Source: an uncultured Clostridia bacterium
GTDB lineage: Bacteria; Bacillota; Clostridia; Christensenellales; Borkfalkiaceae
Direction of reading: 5' to 3'
Length of the DNA stretch: 64,000 bases
Assembly: GCA_930989535.1 (NCBI GenBank)
Contig: CAKNLK010000009.1
Coordinates: 1 to 64,000, forward strand
Made by a program: the position numbers and the translations under genes. Under the pieces are notes generated by a model. That model was given only the letters and a program-made list of their open reading frames with translations. It made no database searches and was not told where the DNA came from. Shown one piece after another: positions 35,033 through 44,391 of this stretch; within the stretch, counting starts at the first letter, position 1; every line of letters starts with the position of its first letter.

Positions 35033-35701
35033 ATGACTATGGAGGCGATGCGGGCGCGCCATTCGGTGCGCGCCTATACGGACAGGGCAATCGAGCCCGA
35101 AATCCGGGAGAAATTGGAGGCGGAGCTCGCTGCGTGCAACAGCGCGGGCGGCCTGAATATGCGGCTTGTTTTCGACGAGCCGAAGGCGTTCTCTTCCTTT
35201 ATGGCGAAGTACGGCAAGTTTTCGGGCGTGCGCAACTACGTGGCAATCGTCGGCAAAAAGGCGGATGATTTGAGCGAGCGTGCGGGGTATTGGGGCGAAA
35301 AATTCGTCCTGTACGCGCAGGCGCTCGGACTCAACTCCTGCTGGGTTGCGCTCACTTTCGGCAAGGGCGCGGCGAAAAAGGTTTCGCCCCTCGGCAAAGG
35401 GGAAAAATTCGTCTGCGCCGTCGCGCTCGGGTACGGGCAGACGCAGGGCGTGCCGCACAAGAGCAGGCCGCTTTCCGAAGTGACGGAGGCGAAGGACGCG
35501 CCCGATTGGTTTTTGCGGGGCGCGGAGGCGGCTCTGCTTGCGCCTACGGCAGTCAACCAGCAAAAATTCCGCTTTACCCTCGTCGGCGAGCGGAAGGTAC
35601 GCGCCGAGCGCACGGGCGGCTTTTACAGCGATATCGACCTCGGCATCGTAAAATACCACTTCGAGCAGGGCGCGGGCAAGGAAAATTTCGAATGGGAATG
35701 A
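35033..35701 (+). CDS. Nitroreductase-family protein
   Basis: The 222-residue protein starts at ATG 35033; GGAGGA lies in the end of the ArsR gene. The N-terminus MEAMRARHSVRAYTDRAI is the FMN-phosphate-binding signature of the family. YWGEKFVLYAQALGLNSCWVAL and PTAVNQQKFRFTLVGE are the other conserved segments. It would reduce nitro, quinone or similar compounds with FMN and NAD(P)H. Co-transcription with an ArsR regulator suggests induction by a reactive compound. A strong bidirectional terminator follows. Confidence 0.87.
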   Translation: MTMEAMRARHSVRAYTDRAIEPEIREKLEAELAACNSAGGLNMRLVFDEPKAFSSFMAKYGKFSGVRNYVAIVGKKADDLSERAGYWGEKFVLYAQALGLNSCWVALTFGKGAAKKVSPLGKGEKFVCAVALGYGQTQGVPHKSRPLSEVTEAKDAPDWFLRGAEAALLAPTAVNQQKFRFTLVGERKVRAERTGGFYSDIDLGIVKYHFEQGAGKENFEWE

Positions 35702-35714
35702 GCCGCGCGGCGAT

Positions 35715-35751
35715 AAAAAATCGGAACGGATTTGTACCGTTCCGATTTTTT
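35715..35751. terminator. Strong bidirectional terminator
   Basis: A perfect 15-bp stem, AAAAAATCGGAACGG pairing with CCGTTCCGATTTTTT around ATTTGTA, gives T-runs on both strands between convergent genes. Confidence 0.9.
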
Positions 35752-35759
35752 CTTTGGGG

Positions 35760-37445
35760 TTATTTTTCCAGCTCGGCGTGCCGGTTCGGGTCGGCGAGAA
35801 CCGTCTTGAAATCGGTGTACACCACGAACCCCGCCTTCGCTTTGGGCGGCTTTTTCACGAAGCGGCGCTCGCAGTAGTCGACGGGGATTTTATTGCCCGC
35901 CTGCCCGTCGGAAAAATGCGCGCAGATTTCCGCCGCCGCCAGCAGTACGGAATCGGGCACTTTTCTGCCCTCCGTGCGGATGAGTACGTGCGCGCTGTGG
36001 TATTTTTGCGTGTGCAGCCATACGTCGTTTGCTGCCGCCTCGCGCAGAAGGCGGTCGTTCTGCACGTTGTTCCGCCCCGCAAAGATGGTAAATCCGTCCT
36101 TTTCGAAGGCGCGGAAGGGTATCGCTGCCGCGCTTTTCTGCTTTTTTTTCAGCGGCGGCATCAGTCCCGCCGCGCGCAGTTCCTCCTCCGCCTCCGCCAA
36201 ATCGAGCAGGTTTTCGGCGCGGGAGAGGGAAAAGAGCATGCTGTTCGTATAGTCGAGGTCGGAAAGCGCCTCTTCTTTCTGCGGCGCGACGGCCGCCAGC
36301 GTGCGCTTTTGCTTGTTGTATTTTTTATAATATTTCTGCGCGTTCTGCGCCGGGGCAAGGGTTTTATCCAGCGGTATCTTTACCGTTTTCGCCTCCTCGT
36401 CGTAGTAGTTTACGAGTTCGCAGCCGTCCATGCCCTTGCGCAGCTGATAGATGTTCGCCGTAATGAGCTCGCCGAATATGCGGTTTTTTTCCATATCCGC
36501 GCAGTCGCGCTCCCGCTCGAGGAGCAGGGAGAGCTTCTTTTCTTCCTTTTTGCGGCGGGAGAGGAGCAGCCCCTCCAGTTTGCGCTTCTTTTCGGAAAAA
36601 TCGCGCTTGGTTTCCCGCTCGGTGTAATATCTGTCCTGCGCTTCGTTTACGCTTTCGCAGCGTTCGCCGCGGGGGAGGCGGACAAAAAAGTCCTTCGCCT
36701 CGCCGTTCGCGCGCAGGACGGCGGGCGCCGTTTGCTCCGAAAAAATGAAATCGTATACGCTTTTTGCGGCCGCGGCGGCATTGTCGCCGAACGGCTCGCT
36801 CCGCCCCCGGAACACTTCCTCGGCGATTTGGCGGCAGGTGGGCAGAGCCAGCCCCGAGAGGTTGGAAAAGAGGAATTCCGCCAAATCGCCGCCGCCGAAC
36901 GCCTGCATGCGCGCCTGCAGCGCCGCGGTGTCGGCGGGGTTCGCCTTATCCTGCGGCTCGGGCGGGGAGTAGGGCACGCCCGGGAACAGCACCCGCTTAA
37001 AATTTTCCTGCAGGGAGGAGACTTTCAGCGCCCCCGAAATCACGCCGCTTTCGGTGAGCACGAGGTTGGAGTACTTGCCCATGATTTCCGCGTACAGCAC
37101 GCGCTCGGCGCGGGTAAATTCCCCCGCGCAGTCGAAGGTGAAGGCGAGGATTCGCTCAAACCCTTCCTGCCGCACCGAAAGGAGAGTCGCGCCCGTGAGG
37201 TGCTTGCGCAAAAGCATGCAAAAGTTGGGCGCAACGTCGGGAGCGGTGCGGGGCAAATCGGAGACGCACGCCCGCGCGAACGACGCGTTGGTGTTGAGCA
37301 TGAGCTTGCGCGTCTTTCCGCCCGCGTAGAGCAATAAATCCACCTCGTCGCGCGAGGGTTGAATGATTTTATTCACTTTTCCGCCCGAGAGCATGGCGTT
37401 GAGTTCGCGTGCGATGTGGCGCAGCGTAAATGCGTCTTGCGGCAT
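35760..37445 (-). CDS. rqcH: Ribosome quality control factor RqcH (NEMF/FbpA family)
   Basis: The 561-residue protein starts at ATG 37445 (MPQDAFTLRHIARELN). It has the NFACT order: N-terminal domain (GGKVNKIIQPSRDEVDLLLY, NTNASFARA), helical middle (residues 170-270), coiled coil (LEGLLLSRRKKEEKKLSLLL) and the NFACT-R domain ending in ANDVWLHTQKYHSAHVLIR and GFVVYTDFKTV. RqcH binds obstructed 50S subunits and directs alanine tailing of the stalled peptide. Older annotations call it a fibronectin-binding protein. A promoter lies upstream at 37474-37502. Confidence 0.92.
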   Translation of the reverse strand: MPQDAFTLRHIARELNAMLSGGKVNKIIQPSRDEVDLLLYAGGKTRKLMLNTNASFARACVSDLPRTAPDVAPNFCMLLRKHLTGATLLSVRQEGFERILAFTFDCAGEFTRAERVLYAEIMGKYSNLVLTESGVISGALKVSSLQENFKRVLFPGVPYSPPEPQDKANPADTAALQARMQAFGGGDLAEFLFSNLSGLALPTCRQIAEEVFRGRSEPFGDNAAAAAKSVYDFIFSEQTAPAVLRANGEAKDFFVRLPRGERCESVNEAQDRYYTERETKRDFSEKKRKLEGLLLSRRKKEEKKLSLLLERERDCADMEKNRIFGELITANIYQLRKGMDGCELVNYYDEEAKTVKIPLDKTLAPAQNAQKYYKKYNKQKRTLAAVAPQKEEALSDLDYTNSMLFSLSRAENLLDLAEAEEELRAAGLMPPLKKKQKSAAAIPFRAFEKDGFTIFAGRNNVQNDRLLREAAANDVWLHTQKYHSAHVLIRTEGRKVPDSVLLAAAEICAHFSDGQAGNKIPVDYCERRFVKKPPKAKAGFVVYTDFKTVLADPNRHAELEK

Positions 37446-37473
37446 ACTTTTATCCGTCCGAATGTTTTTATTT

Positions 37474-37502
37474 ATTATACCGCAAATTGCCCGAAAAAGC
37501 AA
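37474..37502 (-). promoter_or_regulatory. Promoter of rqcH
   Basis: Minus strand TTGCTT (37502-37497), a 17-base spacer and TATAAT (37479-37474). Confidence 0.75.
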
Positions 37503-37728
37503 AGCCTTGTGCGTACGCATTTTTTACAACTTTATTACATGGCCGTGAAAATTGCGCAAATGGTTTGTCTTCGATTTGCTGTATAATAAAGGGGTGTCCG
37601 CGAAAATTAGCATATTTCCCGATAAGACGGCGGCGCTCTTCGTCGCCTTTGTTGCTGGTTCGTGTTTCGCCGCCCGCAGCGGAAGGCCGCGCGGGATAAA
37701 AAGCCCCTCCGCTCCGTACAATATCTGT

Positions 37729-37977
37729 ATGGAGTACGAAAAAGTGTACGTCGAAGTCGTTGTAAAATTCCCGGCGGGCGGCGGCATACGCCCGCTGTAC
37801 ATCGTGTGGGAGGACGGCAGAAAATACGAAATCGACCGCGTGAAATCCGTCGGGCGCGCCCCCGCGCGCGTCTCGTCGATTCTGCCCGTGCGCTATACCT
37901 GCGTATTCGGCGGGAGGGAGCGCTGCCTCTATTTCGAGGAAGCGGAAAAGCGCTGGTTTGTGGAGCGGGTGCGATGA
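37729..37977 (+). CDS. Small beta-rich protein coupled to DinB
   Basis: The 82-residue product (MEYEKVYVEVVVKF, then PLYIVWEDGRKYEIDRV, PVRYTCVFGGRERCLYFE) resembles a small family found next to DNA polymerase IV genes in Clostridia. No Shine-Dalgarno site precedes ATG 37729. A TACAAT lies eight bases upstream, so a leaderless transcript is possible. The frame is also open further upstream, from TTG 37552. Its stop overlaps the dinB start (ATGA), so the two are translationally coupled. The function is unknown; a role with translesion synthesis is inferred from position. Confidence 0.7.
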   Translation: MEYEKVYVEVVVKFPAGGGIRPLYIVWEDGRKYEIDRVKSVGRAPARVSSILPVRYTCVFGGRERCLYFEEAEKRWFVERVR

Positions 37978-39215
37978 GGACGATTCTGCACAGCGACTGC
38001 AACAATTTTTACGCGTCGGTGGAGATGCTGCGCCGCCCCGAGCTTCGCGGCGTGCCCGTGGCGGTGTGCGGAAGCAAGGAGGACAGGCACGGCATCGTGC
38101 TCGCCAAAAACCAGCTCGCAAAGGAGGCGGGCGTCAAGACGGGCGACGTGCTCTGGCGGGCGAAGAAAAAATGCCCGGATATCGTACAGCTCCCCGCCGA
38201 CTTTTCCGCCTACTTGCGCGTTTCCAAGGAGGTGCGCAAAATCTACGAGCGGTACACCGATTGCGCGGAGGCATTCGGCATCGACGAGTGCTGGCTGGAC
38301 GTGACGGAAACGCAGGGCATGTTCGGCGGCGGCAGGGCGATTGCCGAAAAAATCCGCGCCGCCGTGCAGGGGGAAATCGGCATAACGGTCAGCGTCGGGG
38401 TGAGCTGGAACAAAATTTTCGCCAAACTCGCCTCCGATATAAAAAAGCCGGACGCCGTCACCGAAATCACGCCGGAAAATTATCGGCAGACGGCCTGGCG
38501 CCTGCCCGTGGAAGATTTGCTGTACGTCGGCGGCGCCACGAAGCGAAAGCTGAACGCGCGCGGCGTGTTCACCATCGGCCAGCTCGCCCGAACGCCCGAG
38601 GAGCTGCTGCGCGAATGGCTCGGCAAATGGGGGAGCTACCTGCACGCTTTCGCAAACGGGCAAGACCGAACGCCCGTCTATCGGCGGGAGGAGGAGCAGA
38701 ACATCAAGAGCATCGGCAACAGCCTCACCTGCCACCGAGACCTCGAAACGGAGGAGGACGTGTACATGCTTCTGCTCCTGCTGTCCGATTCGGTGGCGGC
38801 GCGCCTGCGCGAAAGCCCCTTCGGCAAGGCGAAAACGGTGCACCTTTCCGTCACCGACGCCGCGCTGGGGCACTGCGGCAAGCAGGGGAAAATGCCCCTT
38901 CCCTCGCGCGTTTCCATCGACATTGCCGACTGCGCTTTCGGGCTGTTCCGGGCGGTTTATCCGTGGATGTTGCCCGTGCGCGCGCTGGGCGTGTCGGTCA
39001 GCAATTTTACGGGCGGGAACGACCAGATGAACATCTTCACCGACATCATCGGCGAAAACAAGCGCGAGCGCATGGAGGAGGCGGTGGACAAGCTGCGCAA
39101 GCGCTACGGCAATACCATCATACAGCGCGCGACGGTGCTCAAAGACGCGCGGCTGAAAAATCTCGATATCCGGGGCGAGCACGTGATACACCCCGAAAAT
39201 TTTTTCGGAAAGTAA
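37974..39215 (+). CDS. dinB: DNA polymerase IV (Y-family)
   Basis: The 413-residue protein starts at ATG 37974, overlapping the previous stop. Y-family motifs are intact: ILHSDCNNFYASVEML (catalytic Asp), AFGIDECWLDVTET (catalytic Asp-Glu), VSVGVSWNKIFAKLASDIKKPDAV, then the thumb and a little-finger domain. Near the C-terminus NDQMNIF resembles a sliding-clamp binding motif (Q-x-x-[LI]F type). It performs low-fidelity translesion synthesis. No LexA-like operator was recognised upstream. Confidence 0.95.
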   Translation: MRTILHSDCNNFYASVEMLRRPELRGVPVAVCGSKEDRHGIVLAKNQLAKEAGVKTGDVLWRAKKKCPDIVQLPADFSAYLRVSKEVRKIYERYTDCAEAFGIDECWLDVTETQGMFGGGRAIAEKIRAAVQGEIGITVSVGVSWNKIFAKLASDIKKPDAVTEITPENYRQTAWRLPVEDLLYVGGATKRKLNARGVFTIGQLARTPEELLREWLGKWGSYLHAFANGQDRTPVYRREEEQNIKSIGNSLTCHRDLETEEDVYMLLLLLSDSVAARLRESPFGKAKTVHLSVTDAALGHCGKQGKMPLPSRVSIDIADCAFGLFRAVYPWMLPVRALGVSVSNFTGGNDQMNIFTDIIGENKRERMEEAVDKLRKRYGNTIIQRATVLKDARLKNLDIRGEHVIHPENFFGK

Positions 39216-39409
39216 CCGTTTTTCTGCAACGGTTTATAAAAAATGCGTCATACTGTTCCCGTAAGGAGGAAGGTATGGCGCATTTTTATAAGTGCGGTAT
39301 CGGTTTCGGGCGGGTGTATATCCCCGTTGCCCTGCATGCGGCCGTCAATCGGGCAGAAGATGGGCAGTGGGCGTTCGTGCAAGGCGGGAGACGGAAGCCG
39401 CCCTGCCTT

Positions 39410-40315
39410 TTAGCCGAGTATCCCCGTATCGCGGACGGATTTTTCGTAGGCGGCGGGGGACATGTTCGTGATGTCCTTGAATTGTTTGGAAAAGTACTGC
39501 GGCGTGTCGTAGCCGAGCAGTTCGGCGATTTCGGCGAGGGTGTATTTTTCCTCGGAAATGAGCTGTTTCGCCCGCTCGATTTTCATGCCGATAAAGTACT
39601 GCAGGATGCTCGTGCCCGTCGCCTCCTTGAACAGCCTCTGCAAATACGCGGGCGAATAGCCGATTTTATAGGCGAGCGCCTGCAGGCTCAGCTTCGAGCC
39701 GAGGTTCTCGTGCAGATAGTCGAGGATTTGCCGGGCGGCGGCGCTCATCGCCTCCCCGTCCGGCTGCGGCTCGGGCGCGGGGTTTTCCAAAAGAGTCAAA
39801 AACAGGCTTTCGAGGCAGTTTTTTATGCTTTGCAGCGCAAAGGGCGGCATGTTTTCCTTCAAATCGATTTTATATTGGTATACGCGGTTGAGCGGGCCGG
39901 CGAATGCGCGGCGCGCTTCGCTGACGATGGCGCGCATAAACGTCTTTGCCAGCGGCGTAAATTCGAGCAGTTTCCCCGCCACCGCGTACAGCGCGGAGAG
40001 CTCTCCGCCGAACCCGACGACGATGACGTTGGTGTTCGCGTGGTCCGGCTTTACGTTGTGGAAGTGCCACGGCGCGTGGATAAACGCCTGCCCCTGCAGC
40101 AGTTGGTATGCCGTCTCTTCGTCCTGGATTTCCGCCTCGCCCGCGTCGCAGTAAATCATCTCCCAAAAATCGTGTGTCTCCCCCTCGAATCGGAAGTTCT
40201 TCGAGTAGGCGAAGTAGTGCAAAAGATACAGTTTGTCCACCGTCAGCGCGTCGGAAAGGGGGGTGGGGGTAAAGGTCGGCTTTAAATATATGCTCGGTTT
40301 GGGCGCGTAGCGCAC
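39410..40315 (-). CDS. AraC-family regulator, divergent from gal genes
   Basis: The 301-residue protein starts with GTG 40315 after GAGGAGGT. An N-terminal cupin (HDFWEMIYCDAGEAEIQ, GQAFIHAPWHFHNV) binds the effector. The C-terminal pair of helix-turn-helix motifs is complete (LSLQALAYKIGYSPAYLQRLFKEATGTSILQYF and YTLAEIAELLGYDTPQYFSKQFKDITNMSP). It is transcribed away from galT-galK-galE with a shared intergenic region of 229 bases, so it is probably the galactose regulator (inference). Confidence 0.9.
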   Translation of the reverse strand: MRYAPKPSIYLKPTFTPTPLSDALTVDKLYLLHYFAYSKNFRFEGETHDFWEMIYCDAGEAEIQDEETAYQLLQGQAFIHAPWHFHNVKPDHANTNVIVVGFGGELSALYAVAGKLLEFTPLAKTFMRAIVSEARRAFAGPLNRVYQYKIDLKENMPPFALQSIKNCLESLFLTLLENPAPEPQPDGEAMSAAARQILDYLHENLGSKLSLQALAYKIGYSPAYLQRLFKEATGTSILQYFIGMKIERAKQLISEEKYTLAEIAELLGYDTPQYFSKQFKDITNMSPAAYEKSVRDTGILG

Positions 40316-40489
40316 GGTATACCTCCTCGGGCGGTTGCCCGCCCTTGCAAATCTGCTTTGCGGCGTCCGCGGCGGCGTCTTCGCGCCGCCGCATTGCCCG
40401 CTTTGTAACAGTATAACATATAAAATCCGATTTTGTATCGTATTTTATAAATTTTGGCGATTTTTTTTCTATTGCGGCGGGCGCAAACA

Positions 40490-40498
40490 TGCTATAAT
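40490..40498 (+). promoter_or_regulatory. Extended -10 promoter of the gal operon
   Basis: TGCTATAAT at 40490-40498, 46 bases before galT. The -35 (TTGCGG at 40472) is two bases too close, typical for an activator-dependent promoter. Confidence 0.55.
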
Positions 40499-40544
40499 AA
40501 AGTAGAAGAGTAAAAGCGCCCCGTGCGGGCGCACGGAGAGGGAT

Positions 40545-42083
40545 ATGGACGGAAAATTGCTCATCGAAAAATTGTTGGCATACGCGAAGGCACATCTGTT
40601 TTTAAAGGAAGAAGACGAAGTGTATATGCGCAACGTGCTCCTGTCGCAGTTCGGCTTTACGGAGCCGTACGAAGGGGAGGCGGACGTTTCCGCGGAGGCG
40701 TCGGCGGGCGTGCCGGACGCGCTCGCGGCGGAATTGAAGGCGTTCGCATTGGAAAAAGGACTTTGCGCGGAGGACTTTGCGGAGCGGTACGTCGCGGACG
40801 TGTTCGGCATGCTCTCGCCCCTGCCCTCCGAAATCAACCGCGCGTTCAACGAAATCAGGGCGGAAAAGGGCGCGCAGGCGGCGTGCGACTATCTGTACAA
40901 TATATCCGTCAAAAACGGGTACGTGCAGAAGACGGCGATTGCCCGCAATTTAAAGTGGGAATACGCGGACGGGAACAACGTTTTGGAGATCACCGTCAAC
41001 CTCTCCAAGCCCGAAAAGAGCAACAAAGACATCGCCAAAGCGCTCGCCGCGCCGCAGGGGAAGAAATATCCCGCGTGCGCGCTGTGCAAGGAGAACGAGG
41101 GGTTCGAAGGGACGGTGACGCACCCGCCGCGGCGCAATATCCGCACGGTGAAGATGAAGATTGGCGGCGAAAAGTGGTTCATGCAGTATTCGCCGTATGC
41201 GTATTACGACGAGCACTGCATCGTCATCAACGAGGAGCATGCGCCCATGCGGGTGGACGGGAAAACTCCCGATAAACTCCTCGACTTCGTGGACGCATTG
41301 CCGAACTATTTCATTGGGAGCAACGCATCATTGCCCATCGTGGGCGGCTCGATCCTCAACCACGAGCATTACCAGGGCGGGCGGCACCGCATGCCCATGC
41401 ACCGCGCGAAAATCGAAAAGGAGTATACGAGCAGGGAGTTTCCCTCTTTAAAAATCGGTATTCTCGATTGGTACAACAGCGCCGTGCAATGCGAGGGGAA
41501 GGACAGGGATGCGGTAGCGGCATTTGCGGCGAAGGTCATCGCCGCGTGGAAAAATTTCGATTGCCCCGAATGCGAGATTTTGAGTCATACGGGAGAAACG
41601 CCGCACAGCACTCTCTCGCCCATCTGCCGCAAGGAGGGAGATACATACATCTTCACGATGATATTGCGAAACAACCGCACGAGCGAGGAATACCCCGAGG
41701 GCATCTTCCACGTGCATCCCGAATACCTGAACATCAAGAGCGAGGGCATCGGGCTCATCGAGGCGATGGGGCTGTTCATCCTGCCGCCCCGCTTAAAGCG
41801 GCAGCTTTCCGAAATCGAAGATATCCTCTGCGGCAAGGCGAAGTACGATGCCGCGGCGCTTTCCGATTCCGCCAACGATTTGTACGTGCACCGCGGAATG
41901 GTGCAGGCGCTCGTCAGCGAGGGGGTGGCGAAGGACAAGGAAGAGGCGGAAGCGCGGGTGCGCGGCTATGTAAACAGAGTCTGCGCGGGAATCTTGGACA
42001 ACACGGCTGTATTTAAAAAGGATGAAACCGGGCGGCGGGGCTTTGAACAGTTTATGGCATCGCTCGGCTTGGAGGAGAAATAA
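40545..42083 (+). CDS. galT: UDP-glucose--hexose-1-phosphate uridylyltransferase, Firmicute type
   Basis: The 512-residue protein starts at ATG 40545 after GGAGAGGG. Its length and motifs fit the long Gram-positive GalT type. YPACALCKENEGFEG carries a Cys-x2-Cys. GGSILNHEHYQGGRHRMPMH holds the His-x-His-x-Gln active site. A late HTGETPHSTLSPICRK segment is also conserved. It converts galactose-1-phosphate and UDP-glucose to UDP-galactose and glucose-1-phosphate. It is the first gene of the galT-galK-galE cluster. Confidence 0.93.
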   Translation: MDGKLLIEKLLAYAKAHLFLKEEDEVYMRNVLLSQFGFTEPYEGEADVSAEASAGVPDALAAELKAFALEKGLCAEDFAERYVADVFGMLSPLPSEINRAFNEIRAEKGAQAACDYLYNISVKNGYVQKTAIARNLKWEYADGNNVLEITVNLSKPEKSNKDIAKALAAPQGKKYPACALCKENEGFEGTVTHPPRRNIRTVKMKIGGEKWFMQYSPYAYYDEHCIVINEEHAPMRVDGKTPDKLLDFVDALPNYFIGSNASLPIVGGSILNHEHYQGGRHRMPMHRAKIEKEYTSREFPSLKIGILDWYNSAVQCEGKDRDAVAAFAAKVIAAWKNFDCPECEILSHTGETPHSTLSPICRKEGDTYIFTMILRNNRTSEEYPEGIFHVHPEYLNIKSEGIGLIEAMGLFILPPRLKRQLSEIEDILCGKAKYDAAALSDSANDLYVHRGMVQALVSEGVAKDKEEAEARVRGYVNRVCAGILDNTAVFKKDETGRRGFEQFMASLGLEEK

Positions 42084-42084
42084 T

Positions 42085-43260
42085 ATGAAAAAGGTACAGA
42101 ATATCGAAGCGAATAAGTCCGTCCTGTTCGAGCGGGTGTTCGGCGAAAAACCCGCGTACGAAATCAGCGCGGCGGGGCGCATCAACCTCATCGGCGAACA
42201 CGTCGACTACTGCGGGGGCAAGGTGATGCCCGCATCGCTCAACCTGAACTGCCGCATATTCGCGCGGCAGAACGGCACGAATTTCATCCGCGCCTATGCG
42301 GACGATTTGGACGAAACGGCCATCATCGACATCTTTTCGCTGGATACCTGCAAGGGGCTGCGCTGGGGCAAGTACCAGGCGGGCGTCGCGTACGAACTGC
42401 ACAGGGCGGGGTACCCGCTCGTCGGGTGCGATTTGCTGTATTCCTGCTCGGTGCCCTTCGGCTCGGGACTGTCGTCCAGCGCGGCAATCGAGGTGTCCAC
42501 GGCGGTCGCGCTCAACGTGGTTGCCGGCAACACGTATGACTTGAAAGAGATGGCGCTCCTTTCCCAAAAGGCGGAAAACGAGTACTGCGGCGTCAACTGC
42601 GGCATCATGGACCAATTCGCCGCCGCGATGGGCAGAAAAGACAGCGCCCTGCTCCTCGACTGCAAGACGCTCGAATACGAATACATACCTTTCGAGCTCG
42701 GCAAATATGAAATCGTCGTCGCCAACTGCAACAAGCCGCACAACCTCGTGGAGAGCAAGTACAACGAGCGGCGCGCCGAGGTGGAGGAAGCGCTCGCAAA
42801 ACTGAAGGGGATATACCCGAACATTTCCTGCCTGGCGGACGTAACCCCCGCCATGTTCGAGGAATCGAAGGGTGTTCTGCGCGGAAAGATTTGCAGCCGC
42901 GCCGAGCACGTCGTGTACGAATGCGCCCGCGTGAACGAGGCGGCAAAGGCGTTAAAGGGCGGCGACATCGAAAAGCTCGCCGCGCTCATCAATCAGTCGC
43001 ACGACAGCCTCTCCAAACTGTACGAGGTGACGGGCAGGGAGCCGGACGCGCTGGCGTATGCGGCGCGGGAGCAGGAAGGCTGCATCGGCGCGCGCATGAT
43101 CGGCGCGGGCTTCGGCGGCTGCACCATCAGTATTGTGGAAAAGGACAAAGCCGAGGCGTTCAAAGCCGCCGTCGGCGAACGGTATAAAAAAGAAATCGGC
43201 TACGCCGCGAGCTTTTACGATACGAGCATCGAGGACGGCGTGACCGTCAGGGCATTATAA
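42085..43260 (+). CDS. galK: Galactokinase
   Basis: The 391-residue protein starts at ATG 42085, one base after the galT stop, with GGAGGAG upstream. GHMP-kinase signatures are present: [19 protein letters not shown] (galactokinase signature), [16 protein letters not shown] (ATP loop) and [26 protein letters not shown] contains the catalytic Asp. It phosphorylates alpha-galactose at C1 with ATP, feeding GalT. Confidence 0.95.
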   Translation: MKKVQNIEANKSVLFERVFGEKPAYEISAAGRINLIGEHVDYCGGKVMPASLNLNCRIFARQNGTNFIRAYADDLDETAIIDIFSLDTCKGLRWGKYQAGVAYELHRAGYPLVGCDLLYSCSVPFGSGLSSSAAIEVSTAVALNVVAGNTYDLKEMALLSQKAENEYCGVNCGIMDQFAAAMGRKDSALLLDCKTLEYEYIPFELGKYEIVVANCNKPHNLVESKYNERRAEVEEALAKLKGIYPNISCLADVTPAMFEESKGVLRGKICSRAEHVVYECARVNEAAKALKGGDIEKLAALINQSHDSLSKLYEVTGREPDALAYAAREQEGCIGARMIGAGFGGCTISIVEKDKAEAFKAAVGERYKKEIGYAASFYDTSIEDGVTVRAL

Positions 43261-43292
43261 ACATAGCTTTGCAAAAAAAGGAGGTGCGTGCA

Positions 43293-44312
43293 ATGGAAAA
43301 GGTACTTTTAACGGGCGGCGCGGGCTTTATCGGCAGCCACACGCTCGTGGAACTTTTGGACAGGGATTACGAGGTCGCGGTGGTGGATAACCTCTGCAAT
43401 TCGTGCGAGGAGGCGCTCCGCCGCGTCAAAAAAATAACGGGCAGGAACTTTAAATTTTACAATGCGGACATCCGCGACCGCGCCGCGATGGAGGAGATCT
43501 TCTCCGAAAACAAGTTCGATTCGGTCATTCACTTCGCCGGTCTGAAGGCAGTGGGCGAAAGCTGCCGTATGCCCTTGGAATACTACGACAACAACATCTA
43601 CGGCACGCTGGTGCTGCTCGAAACGATGCGCGCGCATAACGTAAAGAAAATCGTGTTCTCTTCGTCTGCAACGGTGTACGGAACGCCCGAAAAGCTGCCC
43701 CTCACCGAAGAGTGCCGCACGGGCGGAACGACGAACCCGTACGGCTCGACGAAATACTATCTGGAAGGGATACTGACCGACCTTTGGAAGGCGGACAACG
43801 AATGGAACGTCATCCTGCTTCGCTATTTCAACCCTGTGGGGGCGCACGCGAGCGGGATGATCGGCGAAGACCCGAAGGGGATCCCGAACAACCTGATGCC
43901 GTATGTGGCGCAGGTGGCGAGCGGAAAGCTCAAAAAAATCAACATCTTCGGCAACGACTACCCGACCAAGGACGGAACGGGCGTGCGCGACTATATCCAC
44001 GTCGTCGACCTGGCGCGGGGGCATGTGGCGGCGATCGAAAAGCTCACTACGGCGGGCGTGCATGTCTACAACCTCGGCACGGGGGTAGGGTACAGCGTGC
44101 TCGACATGGTGCACGCCTTTGAAAAGGCGTGCGGGAAACTGTTGCCGTATGAAATTTGTCCGCGCAGGCCCGGCGACATCGCGGAGTGCTATGCCGACCC
44201 GTCAAAGGCGGCGAAGGAGCTTGGGTGGAAGGCGGAGTATGGCATCGAGGAGATGTGCCGCGACCAATGGAATTGGCAGAGTAAAAACCCCAACGGGTAC
44301 GGGAAAGAGTAA
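43293..44312 (+). CDS. galE: UDP-glucose 4-epimerase
   Basis: The 339-residue protein starts at ATG 43293 after AAGGAGG. It is a short-chain dehydrogenase-type epimerase: NAD loop [17 protein letters not shown], catalytic Ser-x-x in [18 protein letters not shown], and [12 protein letters not shown] with the Tyr-x3-Lys pair. [12 protein letters not shown] and [16 protein letters not shown] are further GalE signatures. It interconverts UDP-glucose and UDP-galactose, closing the Leloir pathway encoded by galT-galK-galE. Confidence 0.95.
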   Translation: MEKVLLTGGAGFIGSHTLVELLDRDYEVAVVDNLCNSCEEALRRVKKITGRNFKFYNADIRDRAAMEEIFSENKFDSVIHFAGLKAVGESCRMPLEYYDNNIYGTLVLLETMRAHNVKKIVFSSSATVYGTPEKLPLTEECRTGGTTNPYGSTKYYLEGILTDLWKADNEWNVILLRYFNPVGAHASGMIGEDPKGIPNNLMPYVAQVASGKLKKINIFGNDYPTKDGTGVRDYIHVVDLARGHVAAIEKLTTAGVHVYNLGTGVGYSVLDMVHAFEKACGKLLPYEICPRRPGDIAECYADPSKAAKELGWKAEYGIEEMCRDQWNWQSKNPNGYGKE

Positions 44313-44391
44313 GGCAATCGCGCGCGGCGATGCAAAAACAGCCGCACGTATTGAAAAAACTGTACAATAAGCGAGGGAGGTATTTGCAAGT

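Noticed and set aside
35754-37337. 527-residue frame opposite rqcH
   Set aside because: It is the antisense shadow of a complete RqcH protein, with no ribosome site.
37958-40285. 775-residue open frame covering dinB and AraC
   Set aside because: It is out of frame with dinB, antisense to the AraC gene, low-complexity Arg/Gly-rich in composition and has no matching family; it is a by-product of high GC.
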